Origin: a virus | IMG/VR virus record: IMGVR_UViG_3300009181_000044 | Coordinates: 34,858-98,857 of that record | DNA length: 64,000 nt | Direction: 5' to 3' (one strand) | Part shown: piece by piece, positions 57,175 through 63,816 of the stretch | Layout of the letters: each line of letters opens with the position of its first letter | Position numbering within the stretch: the stretch's first letter is position 1 | Notes under the pieces: generated by a model | The model's database searches: none | Told to the model about the DNA's origin: nothing | The model's input: only the letters and a program-made list of their open reading frames with translations | Program-made: the position numbers and the translations under genes

Positions 57175-57203
57175 ATTATATACGATAAGCAAATATTTTT
57201 CAA
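57175..57203 (-). promoter_or_regulatory. Sigma70 promoter (divergent pair)
   Basis: TTGAAA, 17 bp and TATAAT on the - strand. With the + strand promoter at 57261 it forms the divergent switch point of this half of the window. Confidence 0.82.
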
Positions 57204-57260
57204 TACAGTATTTTTTGTGGTTTGGCGCAGCCCTGCCAAAAGGCAACCAAAAATTTTGAC

Positions 57261-57289
57261 TTGCCAAGCTGTGGTTATTGTTATATAAT
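57261..57289 (+). promoter_or_regulatory. Sigma70 promoter (divergent pair)
   Basis: TTGCCA, 17 bp and TATAAT, upstream of the cell-wall hydrolase gene. Confidence 0.75.
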
Positions 57290-57316
57290 TAACGATTGTT
57301 CCTAACAGGAGAAACT

Positions 57317-57778
57317 ATGAATAAGCTAAAATTATTAGTGTATTCTACGTTGCTTGTTTTTTGTACTACTATTGGCACGCCTGCTATTAGTCGCCCTAAA
57401 ATTCAGGCTTTTCATAAAACGGATCTAAACTGCCTAGCACATAATATTTACCACGAAGCACGAGGTGAACCAATTGAGGGTCAAATTGCTGTTGCACTAG
57501 TAACTACTAACAGAGTACTTAGTGGGCTATTTGGAAATACCGTATGTGCAGTAGTTTATGCTAAACAACAATTTAGTTGGACAGACGACCCAACTAAAAC
57601 TATTGTAGATGCTAAGGCATTTAAAGCGGCTAAAGAAATAGCTGCTGGAGTATTAAGTCAAACTATACATTTGCCTGATTTTACTGCTCTTTATTTTCAC
57701 AATAAAACTGTAAGACCACAATGGCGAAAAAATAAACTATTAGTTGCCCAAATTGGTAACCACGTATTTTATAAGTAA
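57317..57778 (+). CDS. Secreted cell-wall hydrolase (SleB/CwlJ-like)
   Basis: A 153-residue protein with a signal peptide (MNKLKLLVYSTLLVFCTT). The mature domain has LAHNIYHEARGEPIEGQIAVA, then VVYAKQQFSWT and YFHNKTVRPQW, matching the Hydrolase_2 family, whose first Glu is catalytic. ATG with AGGAGA. It is a second peptidoglycan enzyme, far from the lysis cassette, that could act early or in the periplasm. Confidence 0.85.
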   Translation: MNKLKLLVYSTLLVFCTTIGTPAISRPKIQAFHKTDLNCLAHNIYHEARGEPIEGQIAVALVTTNRVLSGLFGNTVCAVVYAKQQFSWTDDPTKTIVDAKAFKAAKEIAAGVLSQTIHLPDFTALYFHNKTVRPQWRKNKLLVAQIGNHVFYK

Positions 57779-57779
57779 T

Positions 57780-57826
57780 AAAAAGCACAATAAGCTCTTA
57801 AAAACAGGCTTGTTGTGCTTTTTGTT
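57780..57826 (+). terminator. Rho-independent terminator
   Basis: Stem AAAAAGCACAA-TAAGC / GCTTG-TTGTGCTTTTT with a 12-nt loop. The descending arm and T tract overlap the next promoter. Confidence 0.85.
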
Positions 57827-57838
57827 TTGTGTTATAAT
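57810..57838 (+). promoter_or_regulatory. Sigma70 promoter inside terminator arm
   Basis: TTGTTG, 17 bp and TATAAT; the -35 lies in the terminator stem. It drives the metallophosphoesterase operon. Confidence 0.65.
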
Positions 57839-57861
57839 ATTAGCATAAAACAGGAAAAATT

Positions 57862-58617
57862 ATGAAAATCAGATTACTATCAGACCTACATACAGAATTT
57901 AGACTGCCGTACAAAACTGCTGATTTTGCAGAGTATCGGGGCGAGGATGTGCTCGTCCTGGCAGGAGACATTGCGTCAGGCAGTACTAATGTTATGGACG
58001 TAATTAAGTTTTTTAAAGCACAAGGATTTCCTAACATTGTTTATGTTCCTGGTAACCACGAATACTATGGTGGTAACTTTACAGAATTCAATGAAAAAAT
58101 GCAGGACAAGTGCGATCGCTGTGCTAATGTGTACTACTTAAACCCTGGTCAAGTAGAAATTGATGACGTGTTGTTTGTTGGTGGTACACTTTGGACTAAC
58201 TTTGCAGACAGCCCCACTAGTCAGTGGCACGCTAAACGCAGTATTAATGACTTTAAAATTATTAAAAATTTTGGAGTTAATGTTGCGTATGACACTTACT
58301 ATCAGCACGTAGACTTTATTAAAACAGCTTACGAAGCTCGTAATAACCGTAAAGTTGTAGTTGTTACTCACTTCTTACCTGCACGCGAGTGTATTGCACC
58401 TCGTTGGCAAGGGCCGGACTTACTAAATGATTACTTTGCTAATAATCTTGGGGAATATATTAGTGGTATGTCGGATACTACATGGCTATTTGGACATACA
58501 CACGATGCTACTGCAATTGAGCTTGGTACTACTCGTGTTATCGCAAACCCTCATGGCTATTATGGGGCCGTGAACGACGGTGTTGGTTTTGATCCTTTTA
58601 AAACAATTGAAGTATGA
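57862..58617 (+). CDS. Metallophosphoesterase
   Basis: A 251-residue calcineurin-like protein. Motifs are LLSDLHTEF, LAGDIASG, VPGNHEYY, VVTHFLP and LFGHTHDA. It is larger than the phosphoesterase at 46989 and not a close copy. The substrate is unknown; 2',3'-cyclic or mono-/diphosphoesters are possible. Its TGA overlaps the next ATG. Confidence 0.88.
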   Translation: MKIRLLSDLHTEFRLPYKTADFAEYRGEDVLVLAGDIASGSTNVMDVIKFFKAQGFPNIVYVPGNHEYYGGNFTEFNEKMQDKCDRCANVYYLNPGQVEIDDVLFVGGTLWTNFADSPTSQWHAKRSINDFKIIKNFGVNVAYDTYYQHVDFIKTAYEARNNRKVVVVTHFLPARECIAPRWQGPDLLNDYFANNLGEYISGMSDTTWLFGHTHDATAIELGTTRVIANPHGYYGAVNDGVGFDPFKTIEV

Positions 58618-58790
58618 TTACACCAGAAACATTAATGGCTAAATTAATTGAAGTGTACGGGGATAATTTAGCGGACGCTGATCATTATCCTGTACAATTC
58701 AATCATCAAGCTAAAGTACAGCTTTATTATATGCGTATGTCGGAGGCACAGAATGTATCAACTGATATTATTGACTTTACTAGCAACTAA
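58614..58790 (+). CDS. Small hypothetical protein
   Basis: A 58-residue protein (MITPETLMAKLIEVYGDNLAD) starting in an ATGA overlap with the phosphoesterase gene. The last 38 nt overlap the next gene in another frame. No motif is seen. Confidence 0.55.
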   Translation: MITPETLMAKLIEVYGDNLADADHYPVQFNHQAKVQLYYMRMSEAQNVSTDIIDFTSN

Positions 58791-58947
58791 CGGCAACCTT
58801 GAAATACATCAGACTAAGTTGGAAAGTTTTTATACTTTAACAGAATGTCAAGGTTTTAAGACTGCCATAGAAAGCAAAATACTACTAAAACTAAATCAAA
58901 ATACTACTAATGCCATAGTAATGTTTGAATGCAGACGAGAAATATAA
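58753..58947 (+). CDS. Small hydrophobic-start protein
   Basis: A 64-residue protein starting MYQLILLTLLATNGN, perhaps a signal peptide or anchor, then a charged region with two Cys (one in TECQGF, one in FECRREI). GGAG lies upstream. TAATG joins it to the next gene. Confidence 0.55.
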   Translation: MYQLILLTLLATNGNLEIHQTKLESFYTLTECQGFKTAIESKILLKLNQNTTNAIVMFECRREI

Positions 58948-59156
58948 TGATTAAAACTATAATTCACTGTGACAAATGTGACGGCACTGATGTACTACAC
59001 GAACTTAAACGCCAGCCTGTTCAAGAACAGCACAAAACTATGTCAGAACTAATGGAAGATTCCAAGAAAATGCAAACTACGCATGGAGTTTACTATTATG
59101 CTTACTGGATTTTATTGTGCAAAGACTGCGGACACAGATTGGAGTACTATGTATAG
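58947..59156 (+). CDS. Small zinc-ribbon protein
   Basis: A 69-residue protein with CDKCDG near the start and CKDCGH near the end, a four-Cys zinc ribbon with an intervening helix (SELMEDSKKMQ). It overlaps both neighbours. Could bind DNA or protein. Confidence 0.6.
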   Translation: MIKTIIHCDKCDGTDVLHELKRQPVQEQHKTMSELMEDSKKMQTTHGVYYYAYWILLCKDCGHRLEYYV

Positions 59157-59430
59157 CCAACAACATACTTACTATAACCAACAATTAGCAAAAATACGTA
59201 GAGGTGGTAGCCATCACTATGCTGAAATACTTGACTCTATTGGTGGTCTTGGCAGTTATAACCTTGGCCCTGTTAGTCCACCAGTTGTAATGTTTGGTCA
59301 AGACGATGACCCGCACTACACACAATACTTGCAAAACTGGCAAGAAGTCGATGCGCTTGTTAACAATATACTTGCTGCTGCTGAAAAGGCTTGGGGGCCT
59401 AACACTATTACTAATAACACAACAACCTAA
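59149..59430 (+). CDS. Hypothetical protein
   Basis: A 93-residue protein (MYSQQHTYYNQQLAKIRRGG, later VDALVNNILAAAEKAWGPN). The ATG at 59149 has GGAG 8 nt upstream and overlaps the zinc-ribbon gene. Unknown function, 2 nt from thyX. Confidence 0.6.
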   Translation: MYSQQHTYYNQQLAKIRRGGSHHYAEILDSIGGLGSYNLGPVSPPVVMFGQDDDPHYTQYLQNWQEVDALVNNILAAAEKAWGPNTITNNTTT

Positions 59431-59432
59431 AT

Positions 59433-60080
59433 ATGACGCAACAAGTTAACATTTCCTGGGCAACGCCCGATATTGACAATAAAATTGCTTACATTGCCCG
59501 AGTAAGCAATCCCAGCAATCAAGACAACCCTAACATTGCCGGACTACTTAAGTACATGGTTACTCATGGTCACGTTAGCCCATTTGAAATGGCTAACGTA
59601 TGCTTGGAGATTACCACTACTAGAGATATTGGGCGTCAAGTTCTTAGACACCGCAGCTTTAGTTTTCAGGAGTTTTCGCAGCGTTATGCAGCCGTGGACG
59701 ACTTGGGCGAGTTTGTGGAACGTGAAGCACGACTACAAGATGTAAAAAATCGTCAAAACTCCTTGGAGACTGAAGACTTACAATTACAAGCATTTTGGCA
59801 AGAGCGTCAATTACGAGTAATTCGTGAAGCTAAAGCAGCCTACGACTGGGCATTACACGCGGGCATTGCCAAAGAACAGGCCCGAGCTGTCCTGCCTGAA
59901 GGATTAACTCCTTCTAAAATGTACATGAATGGCACTATTCGTAGTTGGATTTTTTATCTTCAGCAACGCTTAGACCCAACTACTCAAAAAGAACATAGAG
60001 AGTTGGCAGAGTTGATTTTAAAAGAGTTGATACAAATTGCGCCAATTACTTTCAAAGCATTCTTTTCAAGAGAAGCTTAA
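59433..60080 (+). CDS. thyX: Flavin-dependent thymidylate synthase
   Basis: A 215-residue ThyX. The signature RHRSFSFQEFSQRYA is at residue ~72, and the N-terminus HVSPFEMANVCLEI and C-terminus LRELAELILKEL fit the family. It methylates dUMP to dTMP using FAD, NADPH and methylenetetrahydrofolate, with dUMP supplied by the dUTPase. Confidence 0.95.
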   Translation: MTQQVNISWATPDIDNKIAYIARVSNPSNQDNPNIAGLLKYMVTHGHVSPFEMANVCLEITTTRDIGRQVLRHRSFSFQEFSQRYAAVDDLGEFVEREARLQDVKNRQNSLETEDLQLQAFWQERQLRVIREAKAAYDWALHAGIAKEQARAVLPEGLTPSKMYMNGTIRSWIFYLQQRLDPTTQKEHRELAELILKELIQIAPITFKAFFSREA

Positions 60081-60210
60081 ATCTATTCTAGAATTTTTAT
60101 TACTATCACCACTATACGCAGCACTTGCGTTAATGTGGTTAGGAATTATGCCTGCCATATTTTATGGAATGGGCAAAGCACTACTTATTTATATTTGGGG
60201 ATTATTATGA
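60037..60210 (+). CDS. Small two-helix membrane protein (start uncertain)
   Basis: A hydrophobic frame (SILEFLLLSPLYAALALMW, then IMPAIFYGMGKALLIYIWGLL) ending in an ATGA overlap with the next gene. The ATG at 60133 gives only 25 residues; a TTG at 60037, inside thyX, gives 57. Two transmembrane helices fit the longer form. Confidence 0.4.
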   Translation: MRQLLSKHSFQEKLKSILEFLLLSPLYAALALMWLGIMPAIFYGMGKALLIYIWGLL

Positions 60211-60392
60211 CAGGATTTCAAAGCAAAAAGATGATGGCCCAAAGTCGAATTGTTGAGTTAATCGAAGATGGTGAAGACTTAATTCTTCCTTTAGGCGACG
60301 AAATATTTGACGAACTTGGCTGGCAGGTAGGAGACACTGTAAACTGGTCAGACAATGGTGACGGGTCTTGGACTGTTAGAAAGGTACTATGA
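60207..60392 (+). CDS. AbrB/SpoVT-like DNA-binding protein
   Basis: A 61-residue protein: VELIEDGEDLILPLGDEIFDELGW, then VGDTVNWSDNGDGSWTVRKV. The swapped-hairpin pattern of AbrB-type transcription factors or antitoxins; such proteins are common in T4-like cyanophages. Dimer and DNA binding are inferred. Confidence 0.6.
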   Translation: MTGFQSKKMMAQSRIVELIEDGEDLILPLGDEIFDELGWQVGDTVNWSDNGDGSWTVRKVL

Positions 60393-60745
60393 ATGTTATA
60401 TTGTATACTATAGACTTTGAGCCGCTAACTGTTTTAGAACTGCCAATAGACGTTTTAGAAAAAATGGAAGTGGAAGGAGCACTAAAAATAATAGTTGCTA
60501 AACCTCCTAAAACTATGAGCGAAGGTACCCTTACTTTCCCTATGCCAGAAACAATCACAATCTACTGTCAAAAAATGCGGTGGTTAGATAGCTCAATTAA
60601 AACCATTTTATTTACAGAAGACGAAGAGTTAGCATTAGCTATTAAACCTAGTTGGCTTCCTGGTCAAACAGCCAATGTGCAGCACTACAAAAGCACTATT
60701 AAACATTTAAACGAACAAATCATAAGAGTAATGAGAAAAAATTAA
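60389..60745 (+). CDS. Conserved phage hypothetical protein
   Basis: A 118-residue protein (MNVILYTIDFEPLTVLELPI, with AKPPKTMSEGTLTFPMPETI in the middle). Proteins with this start and length occur in several aquatic phages, function unknown. ATGA overlap with the AbrB-like gene. Confidence 0.65.
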   Translation: MNVILYTIDFEPLTVLELPIDVLEKMEVEGALKIIVAKPPKTMSEGTLTFPMPETITIYCQKMRWLDSSIKTILFTEDEELALAIKPSWLPGQTANVQHYKSTIKHLNEQIIRVMRKN

Positions 60746-60746
60746 C

Positions 60747-60775
60747 TTGAGTAGCCTGTCAATAAATTGTATAAT
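60747..60775 (+). promoter_or_regulatory. Sigma70 promoter
   Basis: TTGAGT, 17 bp and TATAAT, upstream of the zinc-finger gene and the following genes. Confidence 0.78.
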
Positions 60776-60799
60776 AATTCATTGATTAAAGGAAATATT

Positions 60800-61006
60800 A
60801 TGTTTAATTGCGTAAATTGTGGTGAAAGTGTGGCTAGCGCTCGCTGGCGGCTTGGCTTTCATCGTTGTTTAGACTGCGGAGAAAAACACGCCAAAGCCTA
60901 CAAACACACGATTGTGCCAATGCACAAGTCTAACTACGTTCCCATATTTAACTTAGCTGATTTAGTTGGCATCAACTCAAAAAGCGGAAACCACACGTAC
61001 CTTTAA
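60800..61006 (+). CDS. DksA/TraR-like small zinc-finger protein
   Basis: A 68-residue protein with CVNCGESVASARWRLGFHRC followed by LDCGE, a CxxC-(17)-CxxC zinc finger with the R/G spacing of DksA/TraR C-terminal fingers. AAGGAA precedes the ATG at 60800. It may bind RNA polymerase or nucleic acid; no coiled-coil domain is present. Confidence 0.6.
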   Translation: MFNCVNCGESVASARWRLGFHRCLDCGEKHAKAYKHTIVPMHKSNYVPIFNLADLVGINSKSGNHTYL

Positions 61007-61007
61007 A

Positions 61008-61211
61008 ATGAATATTATCAAACCAGGAACCCCTGTATGGGTTATGTATCAAGCCGAGAATCGCTCAGGCCGTGTTACCGGCGGAAAGTTTCAGTCAGAC
61101 AAGTTCAGGTATGAAGTTGTACTTGATGAGCCTATTGAACTACGCTGGAGACCTTCAGTGGTTAAATCAATTTTTGTTTGTCAAGAACTTGTAGAGGTTA
61201 AAAATGATTGA
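61008..61211 (+). CDS. Small beta-barrel hypothetical protein
   Basis: A 67-residue protein (MNIIKPGTPVWVMYQAENRS) with an SH3-like pattern (GTPVWVMY, then RYEVVLDEPIELRWRPSVV). The ATG lies 1 nt after the previous stop codon. Unknown. Confidence 0.6.
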   Translation: MNIIKPGTPVWVMYQAENRSGRVTGGKFQSDKFRYEVVLDEPIELRWRPSVVKSIFVCQELVEVKND

Positions 61212-61410
61212 ACTAGTTATTAAATGTGAAAGTTTAGAAGAAGCCAGCACTTATCTTAGTGCACAGCAATACTTAAATTTGTTACAAGACTTTTATAGTG
61301 CGCTGCGTAATTCTCGTAAACACGGGTCAGACGCCGATGTACTTAAAACAGTTGATATGTTTATGCCTGACCTAATTGCTGCTATTGCACACAACGAAGG
61401 AGCCTACTAA
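61204..61410 (+). CDS. Small helical hypothetical protein
   Basis: A 68-residue protein: a short strand (MIELVIKCESLEEASTYLS), then helices. Overlaps the upstream gene by 8 nt and the next by 1. Similar small helical proteins are frequent in phage nucleotide/accessory regions. Confidence 0.65.
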   Translation: MIELVIKCESLEEASTYLSAQQYLNLLQDFYSALRNSRKHGSDADVLKTVDMFMPDLIAAIAHNEGAY

Positions 61411-61733
61411 TGAAACGCGAACAATTTAACTTAGACCGTGAGTTTATTAAATGGTTTTACGAAGAACAGTACCCTGAACAGGGCAGCAATCGTTGCCAAG
61501 TTCATACAGTAAGTGATTTTTCTATTACCAATATTGATACTCGCGACTACTGGATGCGTCAAGCGTTCAAAGCAGGTGCTGAGTCAATGTGGTCAGATGT
61601 TAACTATACTCTGGCACAATACGCTTGTGCTTGTGAAGGGTTAGACCCTGAAATGGTAACTCCATCAGAAGTATATGATCGTGCTCGTGAAAGCTTGCAC
61701 AACTATGTTAACGAACAACTAGAACTATTTTAA
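61410..61733 (+). CDS. Conserved phage hypothetical protein
   Basis: A 107-residue protein (MKREQFNLDREFIKWFYEEQ..., Trp/Tyr-rich, with ALTQYACACEGLD-type helix). Overlaps the previous stop by one base (TAATG). Function unknown. Confidence 0.6.
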   Translation: MKREQFNLDREFIKWFYEEQYPEQGSNRCQVHTVSDFSITNIDTRDYWMRQAFKAGAESMWSDVNYTLAQYACACEGLDPEMVTPSEVYDRARESLHNYVNEQLELF

Positions 61734-61744
61734 GGATATAAAAA

Positions 61745-62395
61745 ATGAAAGTTGTAATTGGCCCCTACAAAAGCTGGATTGGCCCTTACCAGATTGCCAA
61801 TGCGCTTTGCTTTTGGGTTAAACCCATCAAGGATAAGTATGGTATGTCTGATAAGCCTGACTGGGTACACGACTTTGGTACTTGGTTGAGTGGCGGGGAA
61901 AACGGCGAATCTTGGCTGCTTAAAGTGTGTCAGTGGATTGAAAGCAAGCGTAAGCGTCGTGTCTATGTTAAGATTGACAAGTACGATACTTGGTCAATGG
62001 ACCACACTTTGGCATACATGATTGTGCCTATGCTTAAACAGCTGAAAGCTACCAAGCACGGTGCTCCCAGTGTAGATAACGAAGACGTGCCTAGCCCACT
62101 ACGTAGTACAGCACCTGGTGCTCGTGATCGTTGTGAAAATGACTGGGACATTGACGACAACCACTTCCATCGTTGGAACTACGTCTTGGACGAAATGATC
62201 TGGGCTTTTGAACAGCAACTTGATGACACTGCTGAAAACCAGTTCTATGATCATGGCGAAAAGATTGCTGGTGAAAGCATCATGGATTCTGTTGAACGCT
62301 TGAAAGTTGATGACGCAGGTCTCAAAGCTTGGGCAGACCGCAAACAGAACGGCTATCGCTTGTTTGGCAAGTACTACGAAGCCCTATGGGACTAA
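61745..62395 (+). CDS. Conserved phage protein of unknown function
   Basis: A 216-residue, Trp/Asp-rich protein with IKDKYGMSDKPDWVHDFGTWL, RVYVKIDKYDTWSMDHTLA and HRWNYVLDEMIWAFEQQ. This conserved core occurs in many T4-like aquatic phages. GC content is higher than in its neighbours. No catalytic residues are recognised, although the clustered His and Asp could bind metal. Confidence 0.7.
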   Translation: MKVVIGPYKSWIGPYQIANALCFWVKPIKDKYGMSDKPDWVHDFGTWLSGGENGESWLLKVCQWIESKRKRRVYVKIDKYDTWSMDHTLAYMIVPMLKQLKATKHGAPSVDNEDVPSPLRSTAPGARDRCENDWDIDDNHFHRWNYVLDEMIWAFEQQLDDTAENQFYDHGEKIAGESIMDSVERLKVDDAGLKAWADRKQNGYRLFGKYYEALWD

Positions 62396-62396
62396 C

Positions 62397-62543
62397 ATGA
62401 TTATATTTTTTATACTAACCTTTGTGGTAGTAATAGCACTGTTTTTGCAGAAGCAAAAAATGCCACCTGCTCCACCCCCACATCAACCGCCAGTGAAACT
62501 CAATGAAGCTAGCTGGCCTTTTCCACCTGCAAAGAAGCCGTAA
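62397..62543 (+). CDS. Small single-helix membrane protein
   Basis: A 48-residue protein with an N-terminal transmembrane helix (MIIFFILTFVVVIALFLQKQ) and a Pro-rich tail (MPPAPPPHQPPVKLN). ATG 1 nt after the previous stop. Role unknown. Confidence 0.65.
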   Translation: MIIFFILTFVVVIALFLQKQKMPPAPPPHQPPVKLNEASWPFPPAKKP

Positions 62544-62732
62544 ATGTACTTATTTAGAGAAACAGCAGAAAAAATCCTGTACGTTATGAATCAGTTGCCA
62601 GAGCATGACGCATTTTACATGGAAGTGACAGAGAGTGGTATTGGCACCTTAGTTACCCTAGAGGTCGACATTGTTCATAAGACCCTACCTGGCAAGTTTA
62701 GGGTCGAGGTTCAAGGCACAGAGAATTGGTAA
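62544..62732 (+). CDS. Small hypothetical protein
   Basis: A 62-residue protein (MYLFRETAEKILYVMNQLPE), a helix then beta strands (VTLEVDIVHKTLPGKFRVEV). Directly after the previous stop and followed by a terminator. Confidence 0.65.
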   Translation: MYLFRETAEKILYVMNQLPEHDAFYMEVTESGIGTLVTLEVDIVHKTLPGKFRVEVQGTENW

Positions 62733-62737
62733 TTAAC

Positions 62738-62773
62738 AAAGCCCTCAAAGTTTTAGACTTGAGGGCTTTTTGT
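62738..62773 (+). terminator. Rho-independent terminator
   Basis: An 11-bp perfect stem (AAAGCCCTCAA / TTGAGGGCTTT) with a 10-nt loop and a T run. The down arm is shared with the following promoter. Confidence 0.9.
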
Positions 62774-62788
62774 TTTTTGTGTTATAAT
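62759..62788 (+). promoter_or_regulatory. Sigma70 promoter inside terminator arm
   Basis: TTGAGG, 18 bp and TATAAT; the -35 is the start of the terminator down arm. It drives the operon of tiny genes to the right edge. Confidence 0.65.
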
Positions 62789-62811
62789 TGTTTTATTAAC
62801 AGGAGAGTACC

Positions 62812-63012
62812 ATGAATTTTGAAAAACGAAAAAGCGTATACACTGAACTTAACGACTACTGCCACCATGCCAAGAAACACGAAGTCATCGAAATCACAGA
62901 GTGGACAAACGGTGAAGGCTGGGACATTGCCATAGGTGACAAACACATCGCGTTGACCATGGGCGAACTGCAAGCCATTGAAGTCTTAACCAAAGTTGCA
63001 CACCCAAAATGA
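62812..63012 (+). CDS. Small hypothetical protein
   Basis: A 66-residue protein starting MNFEKRKSVYTELNDYCHHA, with EITEWTNGEGWDIAIGDKHI (antiparallel strands) and a C-terminal helix. Similar helix-strand-helix proteins are common in phages. AGGAGA precedes the ATG. Confidence 0.7.
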   Translation: MNFEKRKSVYTELNDYCHHAKKHEVIEITEWTNGEGWDIAIGDKHIALTMGELQAIEVLTKVAHPK

Positions 63013-63161
63013 ATGTGATTGCTATACTTGTGTATAACTTTTTGTTAGTTGCTGGTACTGCATACCTTGTGGTTGAGCACAACTGGTCCATGTGGACTTT
63101 TTTACTAACCCTTGCGTTCTTTATGATCAATAGGACTAAGACTAAAAAGGATGAAGAATGA
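63009..63161 (+). CDS. Small two-helix membrane protein
   Basis: A 50-residue protein (MNVIAILVYNFLLVAGTAYL..., then MWTFLLTLAFFMIN) with two transmembrane helices and a Lys-rich end. ATGA overlaps on both sides. Unknown. Confidence 0.6.
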   Translation: MNVIAILVYNFLLVAGTAYLVVEHNWSMWTFLLTLAFFMINRTKTKKDEE

Positions 63162-63301
63162 CTGAAACTAAAAAAGAAATAGATTGTCCTAGTTGTGCTG
63201 GTAACTGGTTCACGGATTTGGACGAAAGTGGTATACCTTATACTTGTTTTCACTGCTGTAACGGCACACTGCCATGCTATGAAGGAGAAGAGTGTGAATA
63301 A
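63158..63301 (+). CDS. Small Cys-rich zinc-binding protein
   Basis: A 47-residue protein with CPSC near residue 10 and CFHCC near 30, a zinc-ribbon pattern reminiscent of DnaJ-type CxxC fingers. ATGA overlap with the upstream gene. Role unknown. Confidence 0.6.
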   Translation: MTETKKEIDCPSCAGNWFTDLDESGIPYTCFHCCNGTLPCYEGEECE

Positions 63302-63491
63302 GCGACTTCAAGAACTAGCGACTACGGCAGGTATTAGCATAGAATACCTAACAAACACCAAGCAAATCACAACACTAGAAAAGTTTGCCGAATTGATTAT
63401 CCTAGAAGCTGCTGACATTGCAACCGTAAACCAACATCAGTGGCATTGCCCGGGTACATATATCAAACAGCATTTTGGAATTGAACCATGA
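63294..63491 (+). CDS. Small hypothetical protein, GTG start
   Basis: A 65-residue protein from the GTG at 63294 (VNKRLQELATTAGISIEYLT), chosen because GGAG lies 7 nt upstream; an ATG at 63279 is also possible. Helical, with KFAELIILEAADIATVNQHQ. Confidence 0.55.
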   Translation: MNKRLQELATTAGISIEYLTNTKQITTLEKFAELIILEAADIATVNQHQWHCPGTYIKQHFGIEP

Positions 63492-63619
63492 AAACATATG
63501 CTAGAGACGTGACCGTCAGCGTAACTAATAAGTTTACTTTATGGGAAGCACTTTTTATAAAAGAACTTATTGTGGCAATCCTTGAAGGCAGAAAAGTAAC
63601 TGTAGAGCCCAGAAAATGA
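63488..63619 (+). CDS. Small hypothetical protein
   Basis: A 43-residue protein (MKTYARDVTVSVTNKFTLWE, then ALFIKELIVAILEGRKVTVE). ATGA overlaps upstream and downstream genes, so the whole run is probably co-translated. Confidence 0.55.
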   Translation: MKTYARDVTVSVTNKFTLWEALFIKELIVAILEGRKVTVEPRK

Positions 63620-63816
63620 ACAACTACCAAGAAACCATTCACCAAACACAACAAGTGTTTGCAAAGTATCACAAAGCACCAGCCGGTGAGCAGCTGGCCG
63701 ATGACTACTGGCTGCTACACAAATGGCTAAATGAGGCTCAAACTCAGCCTGTCAACCGCCCAGCCTTAGCCAGAGTACTGTGGTATATTCAACAAAATCT
63801 CCCAAATGATCACTAA
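63616..63816 (+). CDS. Small hypothetical helical protein
   Basis: A 66-residue protein (MNNYQETIHQTQQVFAKYHK..., WLLHKWLNEAQ). Helical, no motif. It starts in an ATGA overlap. Confidence 0.6.
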   Translation: MNNYQETIHQTQQVFAKYHKAPAGEQLADDYWLLHKWLNEAQTQPVNRPALARVLWYIQQNLPNDH

